A DNA stretch of 20,481 nucleotides, taken from a virus. The translations under genes and the position numbers were made by a program. The stretch spans positions 1 through 20,481 of IMG/VR virus record IMGVR_UViG_3300018868_000057. One strand, given 5' to 3'. Below, piece by piece: positions 12,272 through 18,383 of the stretch (its first letter is position 1; each line of letters starts with the position of its first letter). The notes under the pieces were generated by a model. The model was not told where the DNA came from, did not search any database, and was given only the letters and a program-made list of their open reading frames with translations.

Positions 12272-12663
12272 ACGACCTCGTTTTAGCGGCCACAATCCAT
12301 CGGGTGAAGTGTTGCGAGGAGAAAATTGCCCAATTTGAACAACTCATAAGCACACTCACCGCCCAGATGGCTCATAATCGCACGGAATTGGCCTCCAAAG
12401 GGCTTGCAAACCTAGTTATGGGCACAACCACCCCCCTAGACATCCCAAGGGAGTTACGGCCAACCTTCGGCAAGTATAGGGCAAGGGGAAATCGCTCCCA
12501 CAACACAGTCCAGAAGCGTTGGGGCATTTGGAAGGCTCAATATGAGTCGGGACTGACGGTAAAGGAGATTGCAAACGCTTGGGGATGCCATCATTCCTCA
12601 ATCGTGAACGCAAAAAGCAAAAACTTCACGGCTCGGAAGTCAAGTGGGAGGGCAATCAAATGA
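12268..12663 (+). CDS. HTH protein with DnaA-domain-IV-like C-terminus
   Basis: GTG 12268 overlaps the replication-gene stop (GTGA); GTG 12262 and 12247 are less likely starts. The N-terminal half is a coiled helix (CCEEKIAQFEQLISTLTAQM). The middle holds a basic stretch (TFGKYRARGNRSHN), then a helix-turn-helix, WGIWKAQYESGLTVKEIANA followed by WGCHHSSIVNAKSK. The G-L-T-x-x-E-I-A...H-S-S-I-V order resembles DnaA domain IV and related replication HTHs. Coupled to the replisome-organizer gene, it may assist origin recognition or regulate the operon; this is inference. Confidence 0.68.
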   Translation: MNDLVLAATIHRVKCCEEKIAQFEQLISTLTAQMAHNRTELASKGLANLVMGTTTPLDIPRELRPTFGKYRARGNRSHNTVQKRWGIWKAQYESGLTVKEIANAWGCHHSSIVNAKSKNFTARKSSGRAIK

Positions 12664-12932
12664 TCTCAATGTTAGAGGCCGAGCAGTTTGAGTTGCCCTT
12701 TATGCGAACCACGCACCCAGTTAAGACCGAAGGCCACGACCAGAACGCTCGAATCCTAGCCCACCTACAAAATGGGCGAACACTCACGGCTCTGGAAGCC
12801 CTCGAATGGTTCAAGTGCTTCCGTCTAGCGAGTCGAATCTGCGACTTGAAAAAGGCGGGGCATCAGATTGAGAAGCGAACGGTGCAAACCAACAGCGGCA
12901 AGCGAGTAGCCGAGTATTATTTGCAGAAATGA
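12660..12932 (+). CDS. Phage winged-HTH protein
   Basis: ATG 12660 overlaps the previous stop (ATGA) and is preferred over upstream in-frame starts within the previous gene. The 90-residue protein has ILAHLQNGRTLTALEALEWF, then KCFRLASRICDLKKAGHQIE and a strand (KRVAEYYL). This is the well-known phage pattern L-x-x-G-x-x-L-T-x-x-E-A-L...F-R-L-A-x-R-I-x-D-L-x-x-x-G-x-x-I, a small winged helix fused to no other domain. Its role is probably transcriptional or replication-associated. A 55-nt gap follows (12933-12987) containing CTCAAA twice and no clear promoter. Confidence 0.75.
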   Translation: MISMLEAEQFELPFMRTTHPVKTEGHDQNARILAHLQNGRTLTALEALEWFKCFRLASRICDLKKAGHQIEKRTVQTNSGKRVAEYYLQK

Positions 12933-12987
12933 ACAACTTAAAATCATCCCTTGCCTCAAATCTGACTCAAAGTAGCTTGCACATTCG

Positions 12988-13281
12988 ATGAACGAACCCT
13001 TCACATCCTCAGAGGCAAAGGCCAAGGGCATTTTATCCGACCGCTACCCCGGCAAGGAGATGTCGAAGCTCTATGCCGAGAACCGCAATCAAGCGACTAT
13101 CGATATGTTGAGGGATGCCGTGTTCACTTTGATTACTAACGAGATTCCCACTTGCACGATTGCCCAAGTTCTTCGCAAAACCCACGGAGCAATCCAGTAT
13201 CACCTCCGCTATCTTGAGGGGGACGGCAAACTCAAGAGACGCAACAAGCGATGCCATTGGCGGGAGGCCGTTGAAGCGTGA
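12988..13281 (+). CDS. Small winged-helix-like protein (97 aa)
   Basis: ATG 12988 follows a 55-nt non-coding gap. The C-terminal two thirds look like a winged helix: DAVFTLITNEIPTCTIAQVL, then RKTHGAIQYHLRYLEGDGKL and the basic end KRRNKRCHWREAVEA. The AxQYHLxxLExxGxL pattern is that of ArsR/MarR-like recognition helices. Its stop overlaps the GTG of the methyltransferase (GTGA), so the two are probably co-translated, and it could regulate that gene. Exact family unknown. Confidence 0.68.
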   Translation: MNEPFTSSEAKAKGILSDRYPGKEMSKLYAENRNQATIDMLRDAVFTLITNEIPTCTIAQVLRKTHGAIQYHLRYLEGDGKLKRRNKRCHWREAVEA

Positions 13282-14246
13282 ATGAAAACCCAACCCACCT
13301 CGACTTGTTCAGCGGTATTGGAGGATTTGCTCTTGCCGCTGGATGGGCTGGATTTGAAACCGTTGGGTTCTGCGACAACGAACCCTACGCACAAGCCGTC
13401 CTCAAAAAGCATTGGCCTAGTGTCCCAATCCACGAAGACATCAAAACGCTCGATGGCACGGCATATCGAGGAGTCACTCTTCTCACAGGAGGATTTCCCT
13501 GCCAGCCGTTCAGTTGTGCCGGGAAGCAACGAGGCAAGGACGATGACCGCTATCTCTGGCCGCAAATGCTCCGAGTCATACAAGAGGCAAGGCCAGATTG
13601 GATCGTTGGTGAGAATGTTGCTGGCATCATCGGCTTGGCACTCGACAAAGTGTGTTCTGATTTGGAAGCGTGCGGATATGAAGTCGAGCCGATCATTATT
13701 CCAGCTTGCGGTGTCGATGCCCCGCACAGAAGAGACAGGGTTTGGATTATGGGCAACGCCAAATTCAATGGACACTCTGCCAGCAAGAACGGAAGCGGAT
13801 TGCTCCACAAATCAGAAGAACAGACAGGGGAGATCGAGGAGCGGGAATCTTCGGGAGCAAGTTGTTCATCCAAAAATGTGGCCGACTCCAAATGCGATGC
13901 CAAGGGGAGCGCATACAGGCAAGATGAGCGGAAAAGTCAGCGAGGACGGGAAAACAAGAATATCATCGAACGGAACGAGGCGGGGAGCAACCTTGCAGAC
14001 GGCGGCAAAGATGTGGCCTACCCCAACGGTGGACAATTCAGCCAATGTGAATCCCAAGGACAACAGATTCAGATGCCTTGTCAGAGCGGTGAACGAGTCT
14101 GCGGTGTGCGATGGCTCGCTGAACCCGGCTTGGGTCGCTTGGCTAATGGGATACCCAACCGAGTGGCTAAACTTAAAGGACTGGGCAACGCCATCGTCCC
14201 GCAAGTCGCATACCAAATTATCAAAGGCATAAGAGAGCTTCTATGA
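13278..14246 (+). CDS. DNA (cytosine-5) methyltransferase
   Basis: The 322-residue enzyme has the C5-methyltransferase motifs: I D9-L-F-S-G-I-G-G (SAM binding), IV GGFPCQPFS with catalytic Cys75, VI G-E112-N-V, VIII H-R-R151-D-R-V-W-I, and X G-N-A-I-V-P-Q-V (about 303-310). Between VIII and X (about 160-285) the target-recognition region is Ser/Gly/Glu/Lys-rich with repeated N/D-V-A-D/Y motifs (NVADSK, DVAYPN). It transfers a methyl group from SAM to cytosine C5 in a recognition site not predictable here, probably protecting phage DNA from host restriction. The GTG start overlaps the previous stop. The gene is covered in the +1 frame by the 13282 frame. Confidence 0.93.
   Translation: MNENPTHLDLFSGIGGFALAAGWAGFETVGFCDNEPYAQAVLKKHWPSVPIHEDIKTLDGTAYRGVTLLTGGFPCQPFSCAGKQRGKDDDRYLWPQMLRVIQEARPDWIVGENVAGIIGLALDKVCSDLEACGYEVEPIIIPACGVDAPHRRDRVWIMGNAKFNGHSASKNGSGLLHKSEEQTGEIEERESSGASCSSKNVADSKCDAKGSAYRQDERKSQRGRENKNIIERNEAGSNLADGGKDVAYPNGGQFSQCESQGQQIQMPCQSGERVCGVRWLAEPGLGRLANGIPNRVAKLKGLGNAIVPQVAYQIIKGIRELL
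13282..14232 (+). CDS. Overprinted protein in the +1 frame of the methyltransferase gene
   Basis: The frame is open for 316 codons inside the methyltransferase gene, starting at ATG 13282, 4 nt after the methyltransferase GTG. Its product has organised features, not shadow-like ones: SLFSQEDFPASRSVVPGSNE, SAWHSTKCVLIWKRADMKSS, LFQLAVSMPRTEETGFGLWA, two MWPTP repeats (199 and 244) with a WATP (157), and SLNPAWVAWLMGYPTEW (279-295). I recall proteins with this order (SSAW-S-T-x-C-x-L-x-W-K, F-Q-L, MPRT, LWPTP, LNPxWVxWLMGxP) near or over phage cytosine methyltransferases, sometimes as separate genes. The known function is unclear; it could modify or partner the methyltransferase. Confidence 0.62.
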   Translation: MKTQPTSTCSAVLEDLLLPLDGLDLKPLGSATTNPTHKPSSKSIGLVSQSTKTSKRSMARHIEESLFSQEDFPASRSVVPGSNEARTMTAISGRKCSESYKRQGQIGSLVRMLLASSAWHSTKCVLIWKRADMKSSRSLFQLAVSMPRTEETGFGLWATPNSMDTLPARTEADCSTNQKNRQGRSRSGNLREQVVHPKMWPTPNAMPRGAHTGKMSGKVSEDGKTRISSNGTRRGATLQTAAKMWPTPTVDNSANVNPKDNRFRCLVRAVNESAVCDGSLNPAWVAWLMGYPTEWLNLKDWATPSSRKSHTKLSKA

Positions 14247-14797
14247 AAATCAACAAGATGGAGGCCAAGGCAATCGAGGCACAGATCAACAAGCTAAAGA
14301 CCCCAGTTGACAGAGGCGATGGTAAGATAATCAAGGGGGACGAATCACCCTCAAGACGCTACCGCCATTTGTGCGAACGGCTTCACTTCTTAACGATGAA
14401 AAAAGCCATCCTCATCCTAGCCATCGCCCTCCTCGGTTCGGTGCAGGGGGCAAACATAATGAACGAAACACCGAAGCCTCCACCCAAGAAAACCATCAAG
14501 GCTCGCATCACGGCCTACTGGTTGGGCGAGGATGAGTTTGGCTATAAAAGCTCGACAGGAAAACGGTTAGTCTCTGGCAAATCTTGTGCAGTAGACCCCA
14601 AAATCATCCCCTACGGAACGACCTTATTAGTTGAGGGCAAGGCATACCACGCCCACGATACCGGCACGGCAGTCATATCCCGAAAGGCATCGGGCAAATC
14701 TAGGTTGCCAGTCGTTGACCTTTTCTACGCATCGGAACGGCAGGCAAGGCGGGAGTTGGCAAGGGTGGGACGGACGGCAGTAGTGGAAATCCAGTAA
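14243..14797 (+). CDS. Exported 3D-domain (lytic-transglycosylase-like) protein
   Basis: From about residue 85 the protein matches the 3D domain (double-psi beta barrel, related to MltA/RlpA): I-T-A-Y-W-L-G-E-D-E-F-G, S-S-T-G-K-R-L-V-S-G, SCAVDPKIIPYGTTLLVEG, and the three aspartates of A-V-D-P, H-D-T-G and V-V-D-L-F. A classical signal peptide begins at the internal ATG 14396 (MKKAILILAIALLGSVQGA). The longer start at 14243 overlaps the methyltransferase stop (ATGA) and adds 51 charged residues in frame. The short form (133 aa) is exported and may cut or bind peptidoglycan; the long form would hide the signal. Which start is used is uncertain. Confidence 0.78.
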   Translation: MKINKMEAKAIEAQINKLKTPVDRGDGKIIKGDESPSRRYRHLCERLHFLTMKKAILILAIALLGSVQGANIMNETPKPPPKKTIKARITAYWLGEDEFGYKSSTGKRLVSGKSCAVDPKIIPYGTTLLVEGKAYHAHDTGTAVISRKASGKSRLPVVDLFYASERQARRELARVGRTAVVEIQ

Positions 14798-15331
14798 ATG
14801 AACCACCTAGGCCAAGACCCAGCGGATTCAATCTTGGCTAGTTATACGCCCGATATGGCAGAGCATATCGACACCCTGCAAGATCGGGTCAAAGAACGGC
14901 TCGCAAAGATGAAGGCGATGAACCCCAGCATCGACCTCGACCAGCTAGCCAAGCTCACGGCAGAAGTGGTAGAGCAGACCATAAAACACGAAGGGGACAG
15001 CCAAATGTTGAGGCACCGGAGGGACGACACCTTGGACGAATCCTTGCTAGCCCTAGCCACAAACCGAAGCCCCGACTCGCTGACCTCCATCGCAAAGCGT
15101 TACATCAACCCAAGCACCGGGAAGCCCTACACTAGAGCGGCCATCTCGGCACGGCTTACGGAGTTGAGCCAGCGCACCGGCCTAGTTTTACGCATCCAAC
15201 GGAGCGAACGAGTACGCCAAATCTACAAGGAGCGGGCCTTGCGAGTCCACAAAAAGAGGCGAGAAGAATGCCCCAAATGGAACTCGGAAGCGTGGGCAAA
15301 AGGCATAAAACCACGAGGAAAAAAACGGTGA
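14798..15331 (+). CDS. Helical DNA-binding-like protein, unknown (177 aa)
   Basis: ATG 14798 follows the previous stop with no gap. The N-terminal half is helical (EHIDTLQDRVKERLAKMKAM; LDQLAKLTAEVVEQTIKHEG). Residues about 90-130 (SPDSLTSIAKRYINPSTGKP, then YTRAAISARLTELSQRTGL) look like a helix-turn-helix with a wing-like insertion, and the C-terminus is strongly basic (RALRVHKKRREE, KGIKPRGKKR). A nucleic-acid-binding protein is likely. A small-terminase or sigma-4-like HTH comes to mind, but I cannot assign a family. Confidence 0.65.
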   Translation: MNHLGQDPADSILASYTPDMAEHIDTLQDRVKERLAKMKAMNPSIDLDQLAKLTAEVVEQTIKHEGDSQMLRHRRDDTLDESLLALATNRSPDSLTSIAKRYINPSTGKPYTRAAISARLTELSQRTGLVLRIQRSERVRQIYKERALRVHKKRREECPKWNSEAWAKGIKPRGKKR

Positions 15332-15618
15332 GGGCAGGCTCGAAAGTGATATGTGTGGATGATCGCTTCCCCACCGAGATCATCCTTTTCTACAACCACC
15401 TCCCAATCAAAGACAAGGTCTATGTGGTAAGGGGGATGGGGGTAGGGGTAGGGCTGAATGGCCAAGAGGGCGAGGTTGTGGTCTATTTGGAGGGGCTAAA
15501 GAACCCCTGCTCGACCACCCCGCCTCACCCAGAGCGAGGCTTTCACGCCGACAGATTCAGAGAGATTGAACCACCCGCAGAAGTCGAGGCCGAGGAGTTG
15601 GCCGAGGCTCACGCATAA
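15328..15618 (+). CDS. Small phage protein of the V-C-x-D-D family (96 aa)
   Basis: GTG 15328 overlaps the previous stop (GTGA) and is preferred over ATG 15268 inside the previous gene. The protein has SKVICVDDRFPTEIILFYNH, LPIKDKVYVVRGMGVGVG, EVVVYLEGLKNP and a C-terminal G-F-H-A-D-R-F-R-E-I-E. This order (V-C-V/I-D-D...YNHLP-x-K-x-x-x-Y-x-V-R...E-L-x-N-P...F-x-x-x-R-F-R) is a family I recognise from many phages, a small beta-barrel-like protein of unknown function. It ends in a Glu/Ala-rich tail. Confidence 0.68.
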   Translation: MRAGSKVICVDDRFPTEIILFYNHLPIKDKVYVVRGMGVGVGLNGQEGEVVVYLEGLKNPCSTTPPHPERGFHADRFREIEPPAEVEAEELAEAHA

Positions 15619-15638
15619 CCCAAAAAGGACATCCCAAA

Positions 15639-16112
15639 ATGAGCGAAAAGCAAATAGGTATGGAGCTACAACGCACGGTCAAGGCACTAGAAAAAGCCAA
15701 GGAAACAGCCATCGAACAGATGGGGCAGGCCATCGGACTAGCCGCAGACGCCGGCGACATCCTGCTATCGGCCAGAACCGAGGGGCTAGACCTCGACGCC
15801 ATCCAAGACATAGCCCAAATAAACGGTGAGCAGGCAAGGCGATATGAGCGTGTGGCAAAGGCAAGGCCAAGCCTCCAAGCCCCCACACCCGGTGGCCTCA
15901 AGCAGTTAGCCCTATGGACTGGGCTACTACCCGACCCCATCGAGACCAGCAACCCCAAGGCTGAGCAAGCGTGGCATAGCTACATCATCAAGGCCCGCCA
16001 ATGGCTAGCACGCAAGAGCCCTACCCAATGGACACCCGCCCAAAAGACCCAGTTCCTTGAGGAGGCACGCCCTATCGTGGAGGCTTATAAGGAGGCAGGG
16101 GGCGAGCTATGA
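15639..16112 (+). CDS. Helical protein, DUF3102-like (157 aa)
   Basis: ATG 15639 has AAGGA 10 nt upstream. The first 75 residues are a helical hairpin (VKALEKAKETAIEQMGQAIG, then LAADAGDILLSARTEGLDLD and AQINGEQARRYERVAKARP), resembling DUF3102-type phage proteins in which an E-x-A-x-x-Y-x-R-V helix ends the domain. The rest is Pro/Trp/Lys-rich (QAWHSYIIKARQWLARKSPT) and ends in a helix. It is probably DNA-associated, by analogy only. Its stop overlaps ATG 16109 (ATGA). Confidence 0.65.
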   Translation: MSEKQIGMELQRTVKALEKAKETAIEQMGQAIGLAADAGDILLSARTEGLDLDAIQDIAQINGEQARRYERVAKARPSLQAPTPGGLKQLALWTGLLPDPIETSNPKAEQAWHSYIIKARQWLARKSPTQWTPAQKTQFLEEARPIVEAYKEAGGEL

Positions 16113-16303
16113 CAAAAGGGATATGCGACTTACGCAAGTTCTTACACAAGGCACAAGTGCGACTTACGCAAGCAGGGTCGTTGAGTATAGGGTACTTACG
16201 CAAGATAGGGTCATTAGTGCGTGATGTCAACAACTTAGGTAACTTTTACTTTGCCAAAACCACCCAAAACAGGTTCCGACGCCGAACTTTTTGTGGGAGT
16301 TAA
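16109..16303 (+). CDS. Doubtful small frame across the repeat region (64 aa)
   Basis: ATG 16109 overlaps the previous stop (ATGA), which is the only coding argument. The translation is dictated by the DNA repeats (DLRK, LHK, RLTQ, YLRK at each CTTACGCAAG copy) and otherwise has no domain or membrane character, ending in a basic stretch. The stretch is more easily explained as a control region. It may be an accidental frame or a leader peptide. Confidence 0.25.
   Translation: MTKGICDLRKFLHKAQVRLTQAGSLSIGYLRKIGSLVRDVNNLGNFYFAKTTQNRFRRRTFCGS
16129..16204 (+). repeat. Array of four CTTACGCAAG-type repeats, candidate operator or packaging/origin site
   Basis: CTTACGCAAG occurs at 16129-16138, 16163-16172 and 16195-16204, with the variant CTTACACAAG at 16141-16150. 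Start-to-start distances are 12, 22 and 32 bp, close to whole helical turns, so all copies face roughly one side of the DNA. Each is a near-palindrome (CTTrCGyAAG type). The first and third share the 14-mer GCGACTTACGCAAG; TAGGGT flanks the last copy on both sides (16188, 16206). The array lies directly upstream of a ParB-like gene and the terminase genes. Confidence 0.65.
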
Positions 16304-16324
16304 CCTAAGAATCTTTTAGTTAAC
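16299..16324 (+). promoter_or_regulatory. Paired GTTAAC sites in the AT-rich leader of the packaging operon
   Basis: The palindrome GTTAAC occurs at 16299-16304 and 16319-16324 (20 bp apart, each preceded by A). The following AT-rich sequence (16325-16361) holds ACTTACAAGTA and runs of A/T before ATG 16362. No canonical promoter boxes with correct spacing are clear. Two 20-bp-phased palindromes ahead of an operon suggest a repressor or activator site. Confidence 0.4.
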
Positions 16325-16361
16325 AACTTACAAGTAAAAATCTGCGTAACTTTTTAGACAA

Positions 16362-16826
16362 ATGAAATATCCCTGCCTAATTTCCAAGAAAATCTCAGAG
16401 CTTTCACCAGCAAAATACAATCCTCGGACAATCTCTTCCGACTCATTGGGCAGGCTCACAAAATCTTTGAGCGAGCTTGGGAATCTTCAGCCTATCACTT
16501 GGAACGCCAAGACTGGCAACATCGTAGGAGGCCACCAAAGGCTAAAGTGCTATTCGGCACTTGGGAAAGATGAGGTCGAGGTGTGGGCGGTGTGGTTGGA
16601 TGAGGTGCAAGAGAAGGCGGCCAATATCGCTCTAAACAAGTTGAGCGGAGAGTTTGATATGCCCAAGCTCAAGGACATCTTGGAAGAGATCGATGTAGGG
16701 GAGATCGATGTGGATATTACCGGATTCAGCTTAGAGGAGATTAGCAAGATGATGGAGGCAAGTATGCCAGAGGAAACAGAGAGTGGAGGGGGCGAGAAGT
16801 GTTTGGCGTGCGGGAAGCCCTTGTGA
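16362..16826 (+). CDS. ParB/Spo0J-like nuclease-domain protein
   Basis: The N-terminal 95 residues carry the ParB-domain pattern: L-S-P-A-K-Y-N-P-R (15-22), L-x-x-L-x-x-S-L-x-x-L-G-x-L-Q-P-I, I-V-G-G-H-Q-R (54-60) and A-A-N-I-A-L-N-K-L-S-G-E-F. The G-H-Q-R motif contacts DNA or NTP in this superfamily. The protein (154 aa) ends with one Cys pair, C147-L-A-C150, as in truncated zinc ribbons. Phage ParB-domain proteins are often near methyltransferase or terminase genes; roles include DNA binding, partition or nicking. Directly downstream of the repeat array, it could bind it. Confidence 0.82.
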   Translation: MKYPCLISKKISELSPAKYNPRTISSDSLGRLTKSLSELGNLQPITWNAKTGNIVGGHQRLKCYSALGKDEVEVWAVWLDEVQEKAANIALNKLSGEFDMPKLKDILEEIDVGEIDVDITGFSLEEISKMMEASMPEETESGGGEKCLACGKPL

Positions 16827-16829
16827 AGA

Positions 16830-17429
16830 ATGATAAGGCAAACCGACCTCGCTCAAAAGTGGAATGTCTCAAGGGCGGCAATCTCCAAGTTCGTAAAGGC
16901 TGGAATGCCCCTAACAAGCGTGAACGATGCCGAGCGTTGGAAGTTGAGCAATCAAAAGCGGGTGAGCAAGACCGAGATCAGTTTGATACCATCCCCGAAC
17001 TCCTCCGAGCCATTGAAGGACTCGGATGCCGAGTTATCTGTATCGAAAACCTCGCTTGGCAGATTGAATCGAGCCAAGAACGCCGAGGTAGTTGCTTACT
17101 CATTGGTAGCTACGGCGGCAACAAACAAAAACCCAGTCGCTATGAGGGCGGCGGTGCAAGGATGGGGCGAAGCAAAAAAACGAGTCGCAGAAGCCGAAAT
17201 GGAACACGCTCGGTGGGAAGAAGTGAGCCGAGTCACAGTTCGCATGGGGGAAGTGCAGGAATGGATAACGAAGTGGCACGGAGCAATAAGATCGCTTCTG
17301 GATGCCCTTCCTTCGAGCCTAGCGGCCAGAGCAAACCCATCAGACCCAGAGTGCGCAAAGCAAGCCATCCAAGACGGAATCAATCAAATCTTCGTTACCA
17401 TCCAGAAAGCAGAGGGGGCGTTTAAGTGA
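16830..17429 (+). CDS. Terminase small subunit (Nu1-like)
   Basis: Starts 3 nt after the ParB-like stop. The 199-residue protein begins with an HTH, TDLAQKWNVSRAAISKFVKA, followed by G-M-P-L and A-E-R-W, the pattern of gpNu1-type small terminase subunits. Then comes a variable Ser/Lys-rich linker and a helical region (LGRLNRAKNAEVVAYSLVAT; EMEHARWEEVSRVTVRMGEV; EWITKWHGAIRSLLDALPSS) like the oligomerisation helices of the family. It recognises the packaging site and stimulates the large subunit encoded at 18682, three intervening genes later. The stop overlaps GTG 17426. Confidence 0.78.
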   Translation: MIRQTDLAQKWNVSRAAISKFVKAGMPLTSVNDAERWKLSNQKRVSKTEISLIPSPNSSEPLKDSDAELSVSKTSLGRLNRAKNAEVVAYSLVATAATNKNPVAMRAAVQGWGEAKKRVAEAEMEHARWEEVSRVTVRMGEVQEWITKWHGAIRSLLDALPSSLAARANPSDPECAKQAIQDGINQIFVTIQKAEGAFK

Positions 17430-17563
17430 TACTAGGATTAAAAATAGGGGTCGGAATAGTGCTTGGAATCGTGCTAATCAATGTAGCGTTCTGGGCTTGC
17501 ATTATTCTTGCCTATCTGCTCGCTACTTTATTTGAGTGCATCGGGAAGTGGATTAAAAAGTGA
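17426..17563 (+). CDS. 45-aa membrane peptide, unknown
   Basis: GTG 17426 overlaps the terminase-small stop (GTGA). The product is two hydrophobic stretches (LGLKIGVGIVLGIVLINVAF, then ACIILAYLLATLF) with a basic tail (GKWIKK), likely one long or two short transmembrane helices. Its stop overlaps GTG 17560 of the next tiny gene. Placement inside the terminase operon is unusual for a membrane peptide. No family is recognised; possible roles are superinfection exclusion or a regulator. Confidence 0.65.
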   Translation: MILGLKIGVGIVLGIVLINVAFWACIILAYLLATLFECIGKWIKK

Positions 17564-17634
17564 ATGAATGTTTCCTTATCATCCTTGCCACCCTCGGCTT
17601 GCTAGGATTGATTCTGCCATACTTTGACGAATGA
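17560..17634 (+). CDS. 24-aa membrane micropeptide in a stop/start chain
   Basis: GTG 17560 overlaps the previous stop and its TGA (17632-17634) overlaps ATG 17631 of the next gene, so it is linked to both neighbours (GTGA and ATGA). The peptide (NECFLIILATLGLLGLILPY, then FDE) is a single hydrophobic helix with acidic ends. Such exact double coupling is hard to explain by chance, although at 24 codons the evidence is mostly architectural. Function unknown. Confidence 0.55.
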   Translation: MNECFLIILATLGLLGLILPYFDE

Positions 17635-18383
17635 AAACCCCTTGCATAGTTTCCTTTGGGGGGGGGACAAACTCTGCGGCTTTGCTTATTGAAATGCAAA
17701 AGCGAGGAGTTATTCCAGACCTTATTTTGTTTGCCGATACCGGAGGAGAGCTTCCGCAGACCTATGAGTTTGTTCAGATATTTTCTCAATGGCTAGTTCA
17801 GCGCAATATGCCAGAAGTAATTACCGTGAAGTATGCCAAGGAAACGCTTGAAGAGAATTGCTTGCGCCAAAACATGCTTCCCAGTTTGGCCTACGGATTC
17901 AAGGGATGCTCACAGAAATACAAGATTCAGCCACAAGACAAGTTCGTGAACAACTGGCAACCCGCTAAAGATTGTTGGAAGGATGGGGGCAGATGCCTAA
18001 AGCTAATTGGATATGATGCTGGCGAACATCACAGAGCAAAGATACCAGAGGATAAGAAATATATATATGAATATCCCTTAGTACGATGGGGATGGGGAAG
18101 GAAGAAATGCGTTGAGGTTGTGGCGGAGGCTGGATTCAAACCAGCCAAATCATCTTGTTTCTTTTGTCCAGCTATGAAAAAAAACGAGGTTTTAGACTTG
18201 GCAAAAAACCACCCAGACCTTGCAGAAAGGGCGGTGGAAATGGAAAACAACGCTCGCCTTACAAGCGTGGTTGGCCTTGGAAGAAATTGGAAGTGGGAAG
18301 ATTTAATTAAGTCTGACGCAAGCCAAATGAAGCTATTTGAGGACTTGCCAGATGAAGTTCCTTGTGGATGCTATGACGGATGA
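17631..18383 (+). CDS. PAPS-reductase-like PP-loop ATP-binding protein
   Basis: The N-terminal PP-loop is S8-F-G-G-G-T-N-S15, the SGGxxS variant of the PAPS reductase/ATP pyrophosphatase superfamily, followed by L-I-L-F-A-D-T-G-G-E (31-40). Later motifs are KGCSQKYKIQP with Cys93, L-I-G-Y-D-A-G-E-H-H-R-A and SSCFFCPAMKKNE with C176xxC179. The cysteines suggest an iron-sulfur cluster or thiol chemistry. Phage members are often called PAPS reductases, but sulfate assimilation is unlikely; thiolation or other modification of nucleic acid is a plausible use. The P-loop glycines are coded by a run of nine G (17658-17666). Starts and ends are coupled to its neighbours. Confidence 0.85.
   Translation: MKTPCIVSFGGGTNSAALLIEMQKRGVIPDLILFADTGGELPQTYEFVQIFSQWLVQRNMPEVITVKYAKETLEENCLRQNMLPSLAYGFKGCSQKYKIQPQDKFVNNWQPAKDCWKDGGRCLKLIGYDAGEHHRAKIPEDKKYIYEYPLVRWGWGRKKCVEVVAEAGFKPAKSSCFFCPAMKKNEVLDLAKNHPDLAERAVEMENNARLTSVVGLGRNWKWEDLIKSDASQMKLFEDLPDEVPCGCYDG

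Noticed and set aside
13209-13808. 199-codon frame on the - strand over the methyltransferase start
   Set aside because: Antisense to two well-supported genes, low in recognisable motifs, and no other gene in the window is on the - strand.
16270-16296. Possible intrinsic terminator (GTTC...GAAC followed by T5)
   Set aside because: The stem is only 4 bp before a mismatch, too weak to claim.
16799-17425. 208-codon + strand frame overlapping the small terminase gene
   Set aside because: The product is Arg/Ser/Gly-rich without domains and looks like a codon-bias shadow of the TerS frame, which has a clear HTH and coupled neighbours. Unlike the methyltransferase overlap, no organised motif is seen.
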